A stretch of 64,000 bases of DNA from Streptomyces luteolus (GTDB taxonomy: Bacteria; Actinomycetota; Actinomycetes; Streptomycetales; Streptomycetaceae): assembly GCF_029968015.1 (NCBI RefSeq), contig NZ_JASCIS010000016.1:62001-126000 (forward strand). Reading direction: 5' to 3'. The position numbers and the translations under genes were made by a program. Position 1 is the first letter of the stretch, and every line of letters starts with the position of its first letter. The notes under the pieces were generated by a model that did not search any database, had not been told where the DNA came from, and was given only the letters and a program-made list of their open reading frames with translations. Shown in pieces: positions 1 through 8,357 of the stretch.

Positions 1-1
1 G

Positions 2-397
2 GCGGCGGTCGCGACCCTGGAGGTCATGGAGGAGGAGCGGATCGTCGAGCACGCGGCCCGCGTCGGCGAGGACGTCCTCGGCCCCGGCCTGCGCGAACTG
101 GCCGAGCGGCACCCGTCGGTGGGCGAGGTCCGCGGCCTCGGCGTCTTCTGGGCCCTCGACCTGGTACGCAACCGGGAGACCCGCGAGCCGCTGGTCCCGT
201 ACAACGCGACGGGCGAGGCGAACGCCCCGATGGCGGCGTTCGCGGCGGCCTGCAAGAGGAGCGGCCTGTGGCCCTTCGTCAACATGAACCGCACGCATGC
301 GGTACCGGCGTGCAATGTGACGGAGGCCGAGGCCAAGGAGGGCTTGTCGATCCTGGACGAGGCGCTTTCCGTCGCCGACGAGCACGTGGTGGCCTAG
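2..397 (+). CDS. Class III (omega) aminotransferase, C-terminal part
   Basis: The open frame runs in from the window edge, so only the last ~131 residues are present. They match the small C-terminal domain of class III PLP aminotransferases of the 'aspartate aminotransferase family' type (taurine-, beta-alanine- or GABA-pyruvate aminotransferases). Visible signs are the helix before EVMEEE, then the strand motif VGEVRGLGVFWALDL, where the large domain packs against the C-terminal domain, and the closing N-x-T-E-x-E region. The PLP lysine lies upstream, outside the window, so the substrate cannot be judged. The gene ends with TAG and is followed by a repeat-rich spacer. Confidence 0.8.
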   Translation, partial: AAVATLEVMEEERIVEHAARVGEDVLGPGLRELAERHPSVGEVRGLGVFWALDLVRNRETREPLVPYNATGEANAPMAAFAAACKRSGLWPFVNMNRTHAVPACNVTEAEAKEGLSILDEALSVADEHVVA

Positions 398-423
398 CGG
401 ATCGGCCGTCTGCGGCGCCGTAA

Positions 424-625
424 GGGCCTTTTCCCCTCCCCGCCCCTTCCCGAAAGTCCTGCCGGACGGGCCTCCTCAATCTCCCCCAGCTACCGCTGGG
501 AGGTGCCCCCAGAGGGGCTCAAATTGAGCCCCTCCGGCGATTGAGGAGCGGGGGTCCCGGGGGCTGGCCCCCGAAGCTCCGCAGGCTTTCGGGAAGGGGC
601 GGGGAGGGGATAAAAGGGCCCGCTC
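424..625. repeat. Inverted-repeat intergenic element
   Basis: Two long GC-rich arms face each other. One, at about 424-453, reads as the reverse complement of the arm at about 588-621 (core GGGAAGGGGCGGGGAGGGG). Between them lies a second repeat of the 'cccctccggcgattgaggagcgggggtccggg' kind that is common between Streptomyces genes. The same core recurs at 5297-5322. No gene is seen here. It may act as a bidirectional terminator between the aminotransferase and the convergent gene at 624. Confidence 0.6.
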
Positions 626-1274
626 AGCTGAAGACGATCATCGACCCCTGCCCCAGACTCCGCGTCGCCGCCGCGTGCAACCCGAGCCACACATGCCGCT
701 CCCGCGCGAACGGATCATCCCCGCAAGCAACCGGAGCCGCACGCTCCGCCAGCTCCGTCGGGGCCGGGGGCGGTGCCGGAGCCGGGGGCGGGTTGGCCGG
801 GTCGAGGCCGATCGACGGGGCCACGAACTCCAGCTCACGCAGCAGCGCCTGCACCGACCCCAACGGCCCACCCCCCGCGAGAAGTTCCTCGTCGGCGAGC
901 GGCGCCGCGAAGTCCACCGGCACGTACGCCCCCGCGTGGTCGTAGTGCCACACCAGGTGCGACTCCTTGGCCGTGGCCTCGAACATCTCCAGGAGCTGTT
1001 CGTAGTCCCCGCCCAGCTCGTCCACCGGCGTGACCTCAAGGCCGCACAGCTTCAGCAGATACGCCCGGCGCAGGAAATGCAGCGCGTCGTAGTCGAAACC
1101 GGCGACCGGCGCCACGTCCCCGGAGAGCCCCGGCATGTACGCGAAGACCGGCACCGGCGGCAGCCCGGCCTCGCCGAGCGCCTTGTCGTAGAGGGCGAGT
1201 TCCTCCGCGAACGGATTGTCGGGGCTGTGGCACAGCACATCGACGAGGGGGACGAGCCACAGGTCACAGGCCAA
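624..1274 (-). CDS. Conserved hypothetical Streptomyces protein
   Basis: A 216-residue acidic protein. I chose the TTG start at 1274 because a GAGGAG ribosome-binding site sits about 10 bases upstream and the product then begins (M)ACDLWLVPLVDVLCHSPDNP, a start I associate with a conserved streptomycete protein. The longer upstream extension is low-complexity and unlikely. The middle contains aromatic/acidic stretches (EATAKESHLVWHYDHAGAY) and a Pro/Ala-rich linker near residue 165. No signal peptide, membrane segment or catalytic motif is visible. It lies about 60 bases downstream of the glycosyltransferase gene on the same strand and could be cotranscribed with it. Function unknown. Confidence 0.6.
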   Translation of the reverse strand: MACDLWLVPLVDVLCHSPDNPFAEELALYDKALGEAGLPPVPVFAYMPGLSGDVAPVAGFDYDALHFLRRAYLLKLCGLEVTPVDELGGDYEQLLEMFEATAKESHLVWHYDHAGAYVPVDFAAPLADEELLAGGGPLGSVQALLRELEFVAPSIGLDPANPPPAPAPPPAPTELAERAAPVACGDDPFARERHVWLGLHAAATRSLGQGSMIVFS

Positions 1275-1334
1275 GGGAGAACTCCTCGGGTCGGCGTACG
1301 TGCTGGCAGGGTAGTGCTCACCCCCGTACGGCAC

Positions 1335-4082
1335 TCACCCCCGTACGGCGGGGTTCTCTGCGTTCTGCCCATCCAGGTCCCACACCCACACCCCGTCCAC
1401 CAACTCCCCGTCCTTCCCCAGGAGTTGCCGCACCGTGGCCCGCAGCGCCGCCGCACCCGGCTGCGGCGCGAGCACGAGGGCGCCCGCGTTCCAGTACGCC
1501 AGGTCCTGCGCGGCCTGCCGGCGCCACGCCTCACCGAGCCGCGGCGCGCGGCCCGAGTAGCGGACGTCGCGCAGCAGGTTCGCGGTGTGCCGGGGCGCCG
1601 CGCCGTAGATGCCGATGCGCTCCTCGCCCCAGGGCCCGTTGAAGTAGCCGCCGGGCAGCTTGAAGCCGAGGCCGGCGGCGGTCTGCCAGTGCAGGCCCTC
1701 GGCGTTGCCGGGGTCGGGCAGCGGCACGGGGACGAGGGTCTCGCCGCGCGCGGTGTCGACGTACCGCCGCCAGGTGCCGTCGGTGATGAACGGCGGTACG
1801 GCGACCCGCTCGACCGTGGTCAGCGGCATCGGCACGATCGGCACGAGCGCGGCGGCGACGGCGGCGAGGCCTAGGGCCCGTCTTCCCGATCTTTGCGGAT
1901 CAGGCCGCGGCGTCATGGGGGTCCCCCCTGCTCTGGGGGCACCTCCCGGCCGAAGGCTGGGGGAGGAGCCGAGAGCTTGGGGGAGCGTGCTCTCGGCGTG
2001 CGCCCGGATCGCCCTCGTACCGGACGTACTTGGGTGATTCGGGCGTGCGGCGAGTGGGGGTCCCCCCGGCCGAAGGCTGGGGGAGCGTGCCTGGGGGCAC
2101 CTCCCGGCCGAAGGCTGGGGGAGTCGTGGACCCGCGAAGATCGGGGAGACGGGCCCTAGCGCGCGCCGCGACGGTCGGGCGACGGCCAGGCGGTCCACGG
2201 CGAGCGCGACGAGCATGCCGAGCGCGGGCGCGCACACCATCGCGACCCTCGACTCGATGACCGACTCGAAGAGCGGCGCGTGCGCGAGCGGCCGCCAGGG
2301 CCCCGGCAGCACGACCTCCGTGAACGGAATCCGGAACTCCGGCCCGAGTGACAGGAACGCCGCCGCGAGCGCCGTGAAAGCGAGCGCCCGCACGGCCGCC
2401 CGGTGCCACAGTCCGAGGGTGATCGCCACGGCCAGGGTGACCAGCGGCCAGCCGTAGAAGGCGTTCTGCTCGGTGATGTTGAGGGCGAGCGGCTCGGCGG
2501 CCTCGCGGCTCCCGGCGAGCGAGCGCTCGGCGAAGGAGAGCAGCGCCAGCGGACTGTTGCCCGCGCCCTCGCCGTGCAGCACCGAGTGGTAGCTCTGCGG
2601 CCCGAAGAACTGCCAGTACAGCGGGTACGCGACGATCGGCAGCGCCACCCCCGCGCCGATCGCGAGCCCCTTGCCGAGCGGCCGCCACGCCGCCCGCGCC
2701 ACGTCCCGCCGCAGCACCGCGTAGGCCACGGCGAACAGCAGCATCCCGATCACGGCGAGCAGCAGCGGCTCCTCGCCGAGGAAGATCTGGTACGCGGCGA
2801 ACAGGCCGAGCACGACCCCGTCCCGTACGACCCGCGCACCCGGCACACACAGCCTGAGCGCCCGGTCGACGATCAGCGGGATCATGAACAGGACGACGAA
2901 GTTGGGGTGCGCGTTGGCGTGGCTGACCATCGGCGGCGCGAACGCGGCGAGCAGCCCTCCGACGACCGCCGCGACCCGCCCGGTGCCGAGCCACTTCCGG
3001 ATCAGCCAGTACCAGGCGAGCCCCGTCGCGGCGAGGCCGAACGTCATCACGAGCGCGAGCGAGAGGGCGGCCCCGAAGGCGGCGGTGACCGGCGCGAGGG
3101 GCACGGACAGGCCGAGCATCACGGTGTTGGCCATCAGGTTCACGCCGTCGGGGAACCCCTGGAGATCCGTGAAGAGCGGGTTCCGGAGGTGGAGCACGTT
3201 GTCGGCCGTGACGGCGAAGAACCACTCCCACTGGTTCTGGTCCTGCAGCGAGTCCGGCAGATAGCGGCTCGACGGGTCGGGCCAGCGGCCCTGGTGCAGG
3301 AGGAACGAGGCGAGCAGGAAGAAGCCGAGGACGGCGAGCCGCAGGGGAGGGGTGGCCCGCGCCTTCATCACCACCAGCTCGCCGAGGACCCGCGGATAGT
3401 CGAGCGGGCGGACCTTCGAGCCCTCCTGGTGCGCCCAGCGCACCGGCACTTCCGCGATCCCCAGACCCCGCCCGCGCAGGTACCGCAGCACCTCGACGTC
3501 GATGGCCCAGCCGTCGGTGCGTGCGGCGGCGAACGCGGCGCGGGCGTGCGCGCCGTCGAACAGCTTGAAGCCGCACTGGGTGTCGCGGATGCCGGGCACC
3601 GCGACCGCGCGTATCAGGAAGTTCCCGCCCCGGCCGAGCAGTTCACGCAGCCGGCTCTGGTGCGTCTCGATGGTCGAGCCGGGCCGGGCCCGGGAGCCGA
3701 CGGCGGCCGCGCAGTCCTCCCCGAGCTCCTTCTCCAGGTGCTCCAACTCGTCGACGGGCGTGGCCAGATCGGCGTCCGTGACCAGGACGAGCCGCCCGCG
3801 TGTGTGCGCCACGCCCTGGCGCAGCGCGTACCCCTTGCCGCGGTTGCGGTCGTACGCGACGACCTGGATGCGGGCGTCGGCGGCGGCCGCCTCCTCGGCG
3901 ATCGCGCGCGTGCGGTCGCCGGACCCGTCGTCGACGACGACGATCTCCCAGCTCTCCCACGGCCCGTCCGCGAGATACCGCCGCACGGCGTCGAGGCTGG
4001 GCCGAAGGCGCAGCTCCTCGTTGTACGCGGGCACGACGACGGACAGTTCGGTCGTCGCTGACGTCACGGGGGCCACGGTCAC
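1335..4082 (-). CDS. GT2 glycosyltransferase fused to a polytopic membrane glycosyltransferase domain
   Basis: About 915 residues. The first ~240 form a GT2 (GT-A) domain of the polyprenyl/dolichyl-phosphate sugar transferase type: SVVVPAYNEE, VVVDDGSGDRT, the metal-binding DADLATP, and QCGFKLFDG. About ten hydrophobic segments follow (residues ~245-640) in the style of a GT-C membrane glycosyltransferase, and then a soluble C-terminal domain. Residues ~642-737 are encoded by an inserted repeat element (1871-2159), giving an unnatural Pro/Arg/Gly-rich linker, yet the frame stays open. The likely role is transfer of a sugar to a lipid carrier and onward at the membrane. The GTG start at 4082 overlaps the TGA of the upstream GntR gene, which implies coupling. 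Confidence 0.72.
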   Translation of the reverse strand: MTVAPVTSATTELSVVVPAYNEELRLRPSLDAVRRYLADGPWESWEIVVVDDGSGDRTRAIAEEAAAADARIQVVAYDRNRGKGYALRQGVAHTRGRLVLVTDADLATPVDELEHLEKELGEDCAAAVGSRARPGSTIETHQSRLRELLGRGGNFLIRAVAVPGIRDTQCGFKLFDGAHARAAFAAARTDGWAIDVEVLRYLRGRGLGIAEVPVRWAHQEGSKVRPLDYPRVLGELVVMKARATPPLRLAVLGFFLLASFLLHQGRWPDPSSRYLPDSLQDQNQWEWFFAVTADNVLHLRNPLFTDLQGFPDGVNLMANTVMLGLSVPLAPVTAAFGAALSLALVMTFGLAATGLAWYWLIRKWLGTGRVAAVVGGLLAAFAPPMVSHANAHPNFVVLFMIPLIVDRALRLCVPGARVVRDGVVLGLFAAYQIFLGEEPLLLAVIGMLLFAVAYAVLRRDVARAAWRPLGKGLAIGAGVALPIVAYPLYWQFFGPQSYHSVLHGEGAGNSPLALLSFAERSLAGSREAAEPLALNITEQNAFYGWPLVTLAVAITLGLWHRAAVRALAFTALAAAFLSLGPEFRIPFTEVVLPGPWRPLAHAPLFESVIESRVAMVCAPALGMLVALAVDRLAVARPSRRALGPVSPIFAGPRLPQPSAGRCPQARSPSLRPGGPPLAARPNHPSTSGTRAIRAHAESTLPQALGSSPSLRPGGAPRAGGTPMTPRPDPQRSGRRALGLAAVAAALVPIVPMPLTTVERVAVPPFITDGTWRRYVDTARGETLVPVPLPDPGNAEGLHWQTAAGLGFKLPGGYFNGPWGEERIGIYGAAPRHTANLLRDVRYSGRAPRLGEAWRRQAAQDLAYWNAGALVLAPQPGAAALRATVRQLLGKDGELVDGVWVWDLDGQNAENPAVRG
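1871..2159. repeat. 289-bp MITE-like element with 27-bp terminal inverted repeats inside a CDS
   Basis: Left end 1871-1897 and right end 2133-2159 are inverted copies with two mismatches (they begin CTAGGGCCCGTCT). Between them are three copies of the hairpin-forming Streptomyces repeat 'cccggccgaaggctgggggag' (near 1945, 2067 and 2103), two of them next to 'gggggcacct'. The element has no coding capacity of its own and no clear target duplication. It interrupts the glycosyltransferase gene without breaking its frame. Confidence 0.7.
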
Positions 4083-4801
4083 TGTGCGAGGTTCTCGACC
4101 AGCGCGAGGGAGTGCTCGTTGTACGCGGCCACCAGCGCGTACGCGGCCCCCGCGTCCTGCCGCGCCACCGCCTCGACCAGCTCGATGTGGCCCCGCCACA
4201 GCTTGCCGCGCAGATCGGGTGCGCGGCGCAGACGCGACACGGCGAACACCCAGGACTGCACGCGCAGCCGGTGCAGGAAGTCGCTGAGGTACGGATTGCC
4301 GAAGAGCGCGCCGAGCTCGCGCCAGAACCGCAGGTCGTAGCCGATCAGCACGTTCAGGTCCCCGGCGGTGGCGGCGCGCTGCGCCTCCTCGGCGCGGCGG
4401 CGCACGGAGGCGAGGTCGAGGCGGATGCCGTCGGTGCCGCGCTCGGCCATGCCCCGGAAGATCGCCTCGGCGACGATGCCGCGGGCCTCGACCATGCCGC
4501 GGTAGTCCCCGAGCGTGAACTCGTGCACCTTGAATCCGCGGTGCTGCACGGAGTCGAGCAGCCCCTGAGCGGACAGGTCGACGAGCGCCTCGCGGACGGG
4601 GGTGGCGGAGACGCCGTACTGGTCGGCGATCTCCTTGACGCTGAACTCCTGACCGGGCGCGAGCCGCCCGGCCAGGACCTCGTCGCGCAGGGCGTCGGCG
4701 ATCTGCTGGCGCAGGGTGCTGCGGGTGACCGCGGTGCCGCGCATGGTCGTGGCTGTCCCTCTCGAAGGCTCCGGCTGCCTGCCGTCATCGGAGCTGGTCA
4801 C
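4079..4801 (-). CDS. GntR family (FadR/FCD type) transcriptional regulator
   Basis: 240 residues. A winged helix at about 28-90 contains the GntR signature (ADALRDEVLAGRLAPG, VSATPVREALVDLSAQGL). A C-terminal all-helical FCD ligand domain (about 100-235) shows the metal/carboxylate-type pattern: D-L-R-F-W-R, then H..L in FLHRL, then GHIELVEAV and NEHS. FadR-type regulators usually sense an organic acid and repress nearby genes. The stop overlaps the start of the glycosyltransferase gene. An alternative start is Met20 (4744); the first 19 residues are poorly structured. Confidence 0.85.
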   Translation of the reverse strand: MTSSDDGRQPEPSRGTATTMRGTAVTRSTLRQQIADALRDEVLAGRLAPGQEFSVKEIADQYGVSATPVREALVDLSAQGLLDSVQHRGFKVHEFTLGDYRGMVEARGIVAEAIFRGMAERGTDGIRLDLASVRRRAEEAQRAATAGDLNVLIGYDLRFWRELGALFGNPYLSDFLHRLRVQSWVFAVSRLRRAPDLRGKLWRGHIELVEAVARQDAGAAYALVAAYNEHSLALVENLAQ

Positions 4802-4815
4802 GATACGCGCCCGGC

Positions 4816-5154
4816 CTAGTGCCCCACCGAGCCGCGTCGACCGGGCCCTGGGGCCTCCTCGACGGCCTCGGCGACCAGGACCGCGTGCTCAAGGAGGGCC
4901 CGTACGTGCTCACCGGCGGCCCGGTAGTACACGTGGGTGCCGACCCGGCGGGAGGTGACGAGTCCGGCGGTACGCAGCCGCGCCAGGTGCTGGGAGACGG
5001 CGGCGACCTGGGCCCCGGCCAGCTCGGCCAACTGCCCGACGGCTCGCTCACCCTGAGTCAGTTCCCACAGCACCGTGAACCGGGTCGAATCGGCCACGGC
5101 CTTCAGCACGACCACCGCGGCGTCCCGCCGAGCCGAGGTTTGTTGCACATCCAC
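4816..5154 (-). CDS. ArsR family winged-helix regulator
   Basis: 112 residues from the GTG at 5154. Typical ArsR/SmtB layout: helix LKAVADSTRFTVLWELTQGERAVGQLAELAG, recognition helix VAAVSQHLARLRTAGLV, then the beta-hairpin wing SRRVGTHVYYRA. There is no clear metal-binding CxC or HxH set: the only cysteine the longer frame would add lies before the chosen start. It may therefore sense something other than a metal, or work by simple repression. The upstream extension in the same frame is Streptomyces repeat DNA and is excluded. Confidence 0.85.
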   Translation of the reverse strand: MDVQQTSARRDAAVVVLKAVADSTRFTVLWELTQGERAVGQLAELAGAQVAAVSQHLARLRTAGLVTSRRVGTHVYYRAAGEHVRALLEHAVLVAEAVEEAPGPGRRGSVGH

Positions 5155-5160
5155 GCAAGC

Positions 5161-5181
5161 AGCGTACGTGCGTACGTGCTT
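5161..5181. promoter_or_regulatory. Candidate ArsR operator (imperfect palindrome)
   Basis: Immediately upstream of the ArsR start the sequence AGCGTACGTGCGTACGTGCT is nearly self-complementary, built from two CGTACG half sites. Its position over the likely promoter suits autoregulation, which is usual for ArsR proteins. The assignment rests only on symmetry and position. Confidence 0.35.
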
Positions 5182-5213
5182 CGGGTTGGGTTTCGGCTCC
5201 TCCGGCGGATAAA

Positions 5214-5391
5214 TCAGCCCCTCCGGTGTTCCTCTCAGCCCCTCCGGCGTTTGAGGAGCGGGGGTCCGGGGGCGGAGCCCCCGCAGCCGACGGCAGTCTT
5301 TCGGGAAGGGGCGGGGAGGGGAAAAAAAATCAGCCGGTCCGGCGCTTGAGGACGAGCCCGAAGGGCGATGGGGGTCCGGGGCGGAGCCCCG
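5214..5391. repeat. Compound Streptomyces intergenic repeat
   Basis: Several repeat units lie end to end: two copies of 'cagcccctccgg', the 'ggggtccgggggcggagccccc' hairpin, the GGGAAGGGGCGGGGAGGGG block shared with 588-606, and a 'cggtccggcgcttgaggacgagc' unit ending in a second 'ggggtccggggcggagcccc' hairpin. They separate the SLATT gene and the ArsR gene and may end transcription. Confidence 0.65.
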
Positions 5392-5392
5392 G

Positions 5393-6229
5393 TCAGCGCG
5401 CGTCCGGCGGCCGCTGCCGGGGCATGTTCGGCCGAGCCGCACCAGGCGGCAGCGGAAACCGCCCCACCGGCGCCCCCTCCGGCCGAGCCCCGACGGGCAC
5501 CGACGACTGCAGCCCCAACGGCGCCGGCCCGGCCCGGAACTCCACCATCCAGTCCGCGGTCTCCGACCGCACCAGCTCCGTGACGTCCTCGGAGAACCTC
5601 CGCAGCACCCCGAGACACCGCTCCGCCGCCTCGCTCGCCGTGCCCTCGGTGGGCCCGAGCACCTCGCGCACGCTCTCCGACGCCCAGTCGAACTGCAGCA
5701 CCTGGAGCCGCCGCTGCACCGCCTGCGCCGTGGCCATGTCCCTTATCCAGCCGGAGGTGAGCCCGAAGTACCGGTCGCAGGCCACGCAGGCCACCGCGAG
5801 CAGCAGAGCCAGATACCCCCAGGGCGCCACCCCCTCGACCGTGGACGTCACGTCGAGCAGCGGCAGTGCCGCCCCGGCCACCGCGCCGAGCGCCGCCCCG
5901 AGCCGCAGCAGCCGCGCGCCCCGCCGCTTCCAGGTGCGGTCGGCCAGGTACCAGGCGGCGGTGTGCAGCGCGCCCGCCTCCACCCAGCGGTACAGCTCGT
6001 CCAGGCGCTCCGCCGGCTCACCCCAGTCGCCGAGCGGGAACGCCCGCCCGGTGAGATCGTCCGCGCCCCGCACCCCGCCCGCCCGTTCCCCGCGGCGCTC
6101 CGTACGCCCGTCCGTACGGCGGTCCGTACGGCGGTCCGTACGGCCGTCCGTACGGGGGTCCGCACCTTCGCCCGGCCCGTGCGCACCGCCGCCCCGTGGC
6201 ACCTCGGGCTGCATATCCGGCTGGCTCAC
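5393..6229 (-). CDS. SLATT-like two-TM membrane protein
   Basis: 278 residues. Residues 1-50 are low complexity and include an Arg/Thr/Asp repeat encoded by the tandem repeat at 6103-6160. Then comes a helical segment (WGEPAERLDELYRWVEAGALHTAAWYLADRTWKRRGARLLR), two hydrophobic segments (LGAALGAVAGAALPLL and GYLALLLAVACVACDRYFGL), a long helix (AQAVQRRLQVLQFDWASE) and a Pro-rich tail. This fits the SLATT family, two-TM proteins named for association with SLOG/SMODS conflict systems. No such partner is seen here, so in this place it is probably a housekeeping version. It is divergent from ybaB. Confidence 0.6.
   Translation of the reverse strand: MSQPDMQPEVPRGGGAHGPGEGADPRTDGRTDRRTDRRTDGRTERRGERAGGVRGADDLTGRAFPLGDWGEPAERLDELYRWVEAGALHTAAWYLADRTWKRRGARLLRLGAALGAVAGAALPLLDVTSTVEGVAPWGYLALLLAVACVACDRYFGLTSGWIRDMATAQAVQRRLQVLQFDWASESVREVLGPTEGTASEAAERCLGVLRRFSEDVTELVRSETADWMVEFRAGPAPLGLQSSVPVGARPEGAPVGRFPLPPGAARPNMPRQRPPDAR
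6103..6160. repeat. 12-bp tandem repeat in the SLATT N-terminus
   Basis: About five copies of a 12-base unit of the form 'tccgtacggcgg'. Each contains the palindrome CCGTACGG. Because the unit is a multiple of three, changes in copy number keep the reading frame and vary only the TDRR-type repeat in the protein. Confidence 0.7.
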
Positions 6230-6531
6230 CCGGCACTCCCTCGACTCCTGCGGCCTGCGGTACGTACCGCCCCTGCCGGGACGGGTGTGGCTGATGTGCA
6301 GGACCCTTACTACCTCCCAATGGGTGGCCGTGAGCCCTTTTTCATAGGATTTACGACCGGAAGTGGGCCTTGATCAGGTATAGGGCCCCGGTCCGCGGTC
6401 CCGCGCCTCACTCGAAAGAGTGCTGGGGCGATCCGCCCCTTGAACACGTAGGCTCGTGCCAGGCGGAAAAAACCCGCCGTGTACGCCCGTACGGACGTAA
6501 CCCCCGACCAGTCGAGAGCCAGGAGCTGATC
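6230..6531. promoter_or_regulatory. Divergent promoter region, SLATT gene / ybaB
   Basis: A 302-base spacer without a gene. It must hold the promoters for both neighbours. A -10-like TAGGAT is seen at 6346-6351 on the plus strand, but no convincing -35 box. The AGGAG at 6521-6525 is the ribosome-binding site for ybaB. Confidence 0.35.
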
Positions 6532-6873
6532 GTGATTCCCGGTGGTGGCCAGCCCAATATGCAGCAGCTGCTGCAGCAGGCCCAGAAGATGCAGCAGGAC
6601 CTCGCCAAGGCGCAGGAGGAGCTGGCGCAGACCGAGGTCGACGGGCAGGCGGGCGGCGGCCTGGTGAAGGCCACCGTCAACGGCTCGGGCGAGCTGCGCG
6701 GCCTGGTCATCGACCCGAAGGCGGTGGACCCTCAGGACACGGAGACGCTGGCCGACCTGATCCTCGCCGCGGTGCAGGCGGCCAACGAGAACGCGCAGGC
6801 GCTGCAGCAGCAGAAGCTCGGCCCGCTGGCCCAGGGCCTCGGCGGCGGCGGCATCCCCGGCCTGCCGTTCTAG
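6532..6873 (+). CDS. YbaB/EbfC family nucleoid-associated protein
   Basis: 113 residues from the GTG at 6532, which has AGGAG six bases upstream; the product begins (M)IPGGGQPNMQQLLQQAQKM as in other streptomycetes. The Gln-rich first helix, the central sheet (VDGQAGGGLVKATVNGSGELRGLVIDP) and the last helix (LADLILAAVQAANENAQALQQQKL) are the full YbaB fold. The family forms dimers that bind DNA and shape the nucleoid, and the gene is commonly next to recR, as here (about 180 bases upstream). The long frame upstream of the GTG is not coding. Confidence 0.93.
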   Translation: MIPGGGQPNMQQLLQQAQKMQQDLAKAQEELAQTEVDGQAGGGLVKATVNGSGELRGLVIDPKAVDPQDTETLADLILAAVQAANENAQALQQQKLGPLAQGLGGGGIPGLPF

Positions 6874-6959
6874 CGGCGGCCCCGGGTCCGTCACGGAAGG
6901 GTGACGCCGGGATCTCCTCTATCTGAGGTCCCGGTCCACCAACTACCGTACGTACCAAG

Positions 6960-7036
6960 GCAGAACAGCAGCCGGAACAGCAGCGGGAACAGAAGCCAGA
7001 ACAGCAGCCAGAGCAGAAGCCAGAACAGAACAGAAG
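6960..7036. repeat. Purine-rich CAG/AAG repeat in the recR leader
   Basis: A tract of repeated 'cagaacagcagcc'-like units, almost without thymine, fills the ybaB-recR spacer just before the recR ribosome-binding site. It is likely transcribed as an unstructured leader. No open frame with a believable start uses it. Confidence 0.55.
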
Positions 7037-7054
7037 CACCAGGAAGGCAGTCCG

Positions 7055-7654
7055 TTGTACGAAGGCGTGGTCCAGGACCTCATCGACGAATTGGGCAGGC
7101 TGCCCGGCGTCGGTCCCAAGAGCGCGCAGCGGATCGCCTTCCACATCCTGCAGGCGGAGCCGACCGATGTGCGCCGCCTCGCGCACGCCCTCCTGGAAGT
7201 GAAGGAGAAGGTCCGCTTCTGCAGCGTCTGCGGGAACGTGGCGCAGGAGGAGCAGTGCGCCGTCTGCCGCGACCAGCGGCGCGACCCGGCGATCGTCTGT
7301 GTCGTCGAGGAGCCCAAGGACGTCGTGGCGATCGAGCGCACCCGCGAGTTCCGCGGCCGCTATCACGTCCTGGGCGGGGCGATCAGCCCCATCGAGGGCG
7401 TCGGCCCGGACGACCTGCGGATCAGGGAACTCCTCGCCCGGCTCGCCGACGGCACCGTCACCGAGCTGATCCTGGCCACGGACCCCAACCTGGAGGGCGA
7501 GGCCACGGCGACGTACCTCGCCCGCATGATCAAGCCGATGGGCCTGAAGGTCACCCGACTGGCCAGCGGCCTTCCCGTCGGCGGAGACCTTGAGTACGCG
7601 GACGAGGTCACCCTGGGCCGCGCCTTCGAAGGGAGACGACTGCTCGATGTCTGA
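7055..7654 (+). CDS. recR: Recombination mediator protein RecR
   Basis: 199 residues, full family length. TTG start with AGGAAGG upstream. Order of parts: helix-hairpin-helix LIDELGRLPGVGPKSAQRIAFHIL (residues ~9-32), a four-Cys zinc site (CSVCGNVAQEEQCAVC, ~57-72), and a Toprim domain (~80-175) with IVCVVEEPKDVVAIERT and LATDPNLEGEATATYL. RecR works with RecF/RecO to load RecA on gapped DNA. It follows ybaB and its stop overlaps the DUF5063 gene, the usual streptomycete arrangement. Confidence 0.96.
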   Translation: MYEGVVQDLIDELGRLPGVGPKSAQRIAFHILQAEPTDVRRLAHALLEVKEKVRFCSVCGNVAQEEQCAVCRDQRRDPAIVCVVEEPKDVVAIERTREFRGRYHVLGGAISPIEGVGPDDLRIRELLARLADGTVTELILATDPNLEGEATATYLARMIKPMGLKVTRLASGLPVGGDLEYADEVTLGRAFEGRRLLDV

Positions 7655-8357
7655 CGCCACGCAGGTCAAGAACGGTACGCCGGGGCGCGGGCCGGCAGAC
7701 GGTGCTCCGACGCCGCCCGACCCGGCCGATTTCGCGGTGCAGATCGCCGATCAGGTCGAGAGCTTCATCCTCACGGTGACGGAGGTCGCCAAGGGCGACG
7801 AGCCGGACTCCGCCATTCCGTACCTCCTCCTGGAGGTCTCCCAGCTCCTCCTCGCCGGCGGCCGCCTCGGCGCCCACGAGGACATCGTCCCGGACGAACG
7901 GTACGAACCGGATCTGGGACCGGAGCAGGCCGTCGACGAAGCGGACGAGCTCCGCGAGCGCCTCGCCGCCCTCCTCGACCCGGTCGACGTCTACTCCGAG
8001 GTCTTCGACCCGTACGAGCCCCGCAAGGCCCCGGTGGCCTGCCGTATCTCGGACGACCTCGCGGACGTCGTCACGGACCTGCGCCACGGCCTCGCCCACT
8101 ACCGCGCGGGCCGCACGGTCGAGGCGCTGTGGTGGTGGCAGTTCTCGTACTTCTCCAACTGGGGCTCCACGGTCTCCGCCTCCCTGCGCGCCCTGCAGTC
8201 CCTGGTCGCCCACGTCCGCCTGGACCAGCCGCTGCAGGAGTTGGACGGCCTGGACACCGACCAGGACCTCGGCGAGGAGGACGAGCTGGCCGAGGAGGCC
8301 GGCAAGGTCATGGCCGAGGAGATCGCGGGCCCGCTGGGGCTGCGTCAGGGGCGCTGA
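7647..8357 (+). CDS. DUF5063 domain protein
   Basis: 236 residues. The ATG at 7647 lies inside the last codons of recR, so the two are coupled. After a Pro/Gly-rich N-terminus (1-30) the chain is acidic and mostly helical, with ESFILTVTEVAKGDEPDSAIPYLLLEVSQLLLAGGRLGAHEDIVPDERYEPDLG and the strongly conserved HYRAGRTVEALWWWQFSYFSNWGSTVSASLRALQSLVAH that defines the actinobacterial DUF5063 family. No enzymatic motif, signal peptide or membrane segment is seen. Its constant place between recR and aspartokinase is known in streptomycetes, but its role is not. Confidence 0.85.
   Translation: MSDATQVKNGTPGRGPADGAPTPPDPADFAVQIADQVESFILTVTEVAKGDEPDSAIPYLLLEVSQLLLAGGRLGAHEDIVPDERYEPDLGPEQAVDEADELRERLAALLDPVDVYSEVFDPYEPRKAPVACRISDDLADVVTDLRHGLAHYRAGRTVEALWWWQFSYFSNWGSTVSASLRALQSLVAHVRLDQPLQELDGLDTDQDLGEEDELAEEAGKVMAEEIAGPLGLRQGR

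Noticed and set aside
2403..4061. Long plus-strand open frame opposite the glycosyltransferase (552 codons)
   Set aside because: Arg/His/Gln-rich shadow of the opposite strand, as expected with ~70% GC; no ribosome-binding site or family resemblance. The same applies to 8345-9937, 9804-11537, 11907-13151, 14493-15926, 57292-59415 and 59695-61374.
5393..6229. SLATT defence (SMODS/SLOG) effector
   Set aside because: No nucleotidyltransferase or SLOG gene is next to it and the position beside ybaB-recR is a conserved core location.
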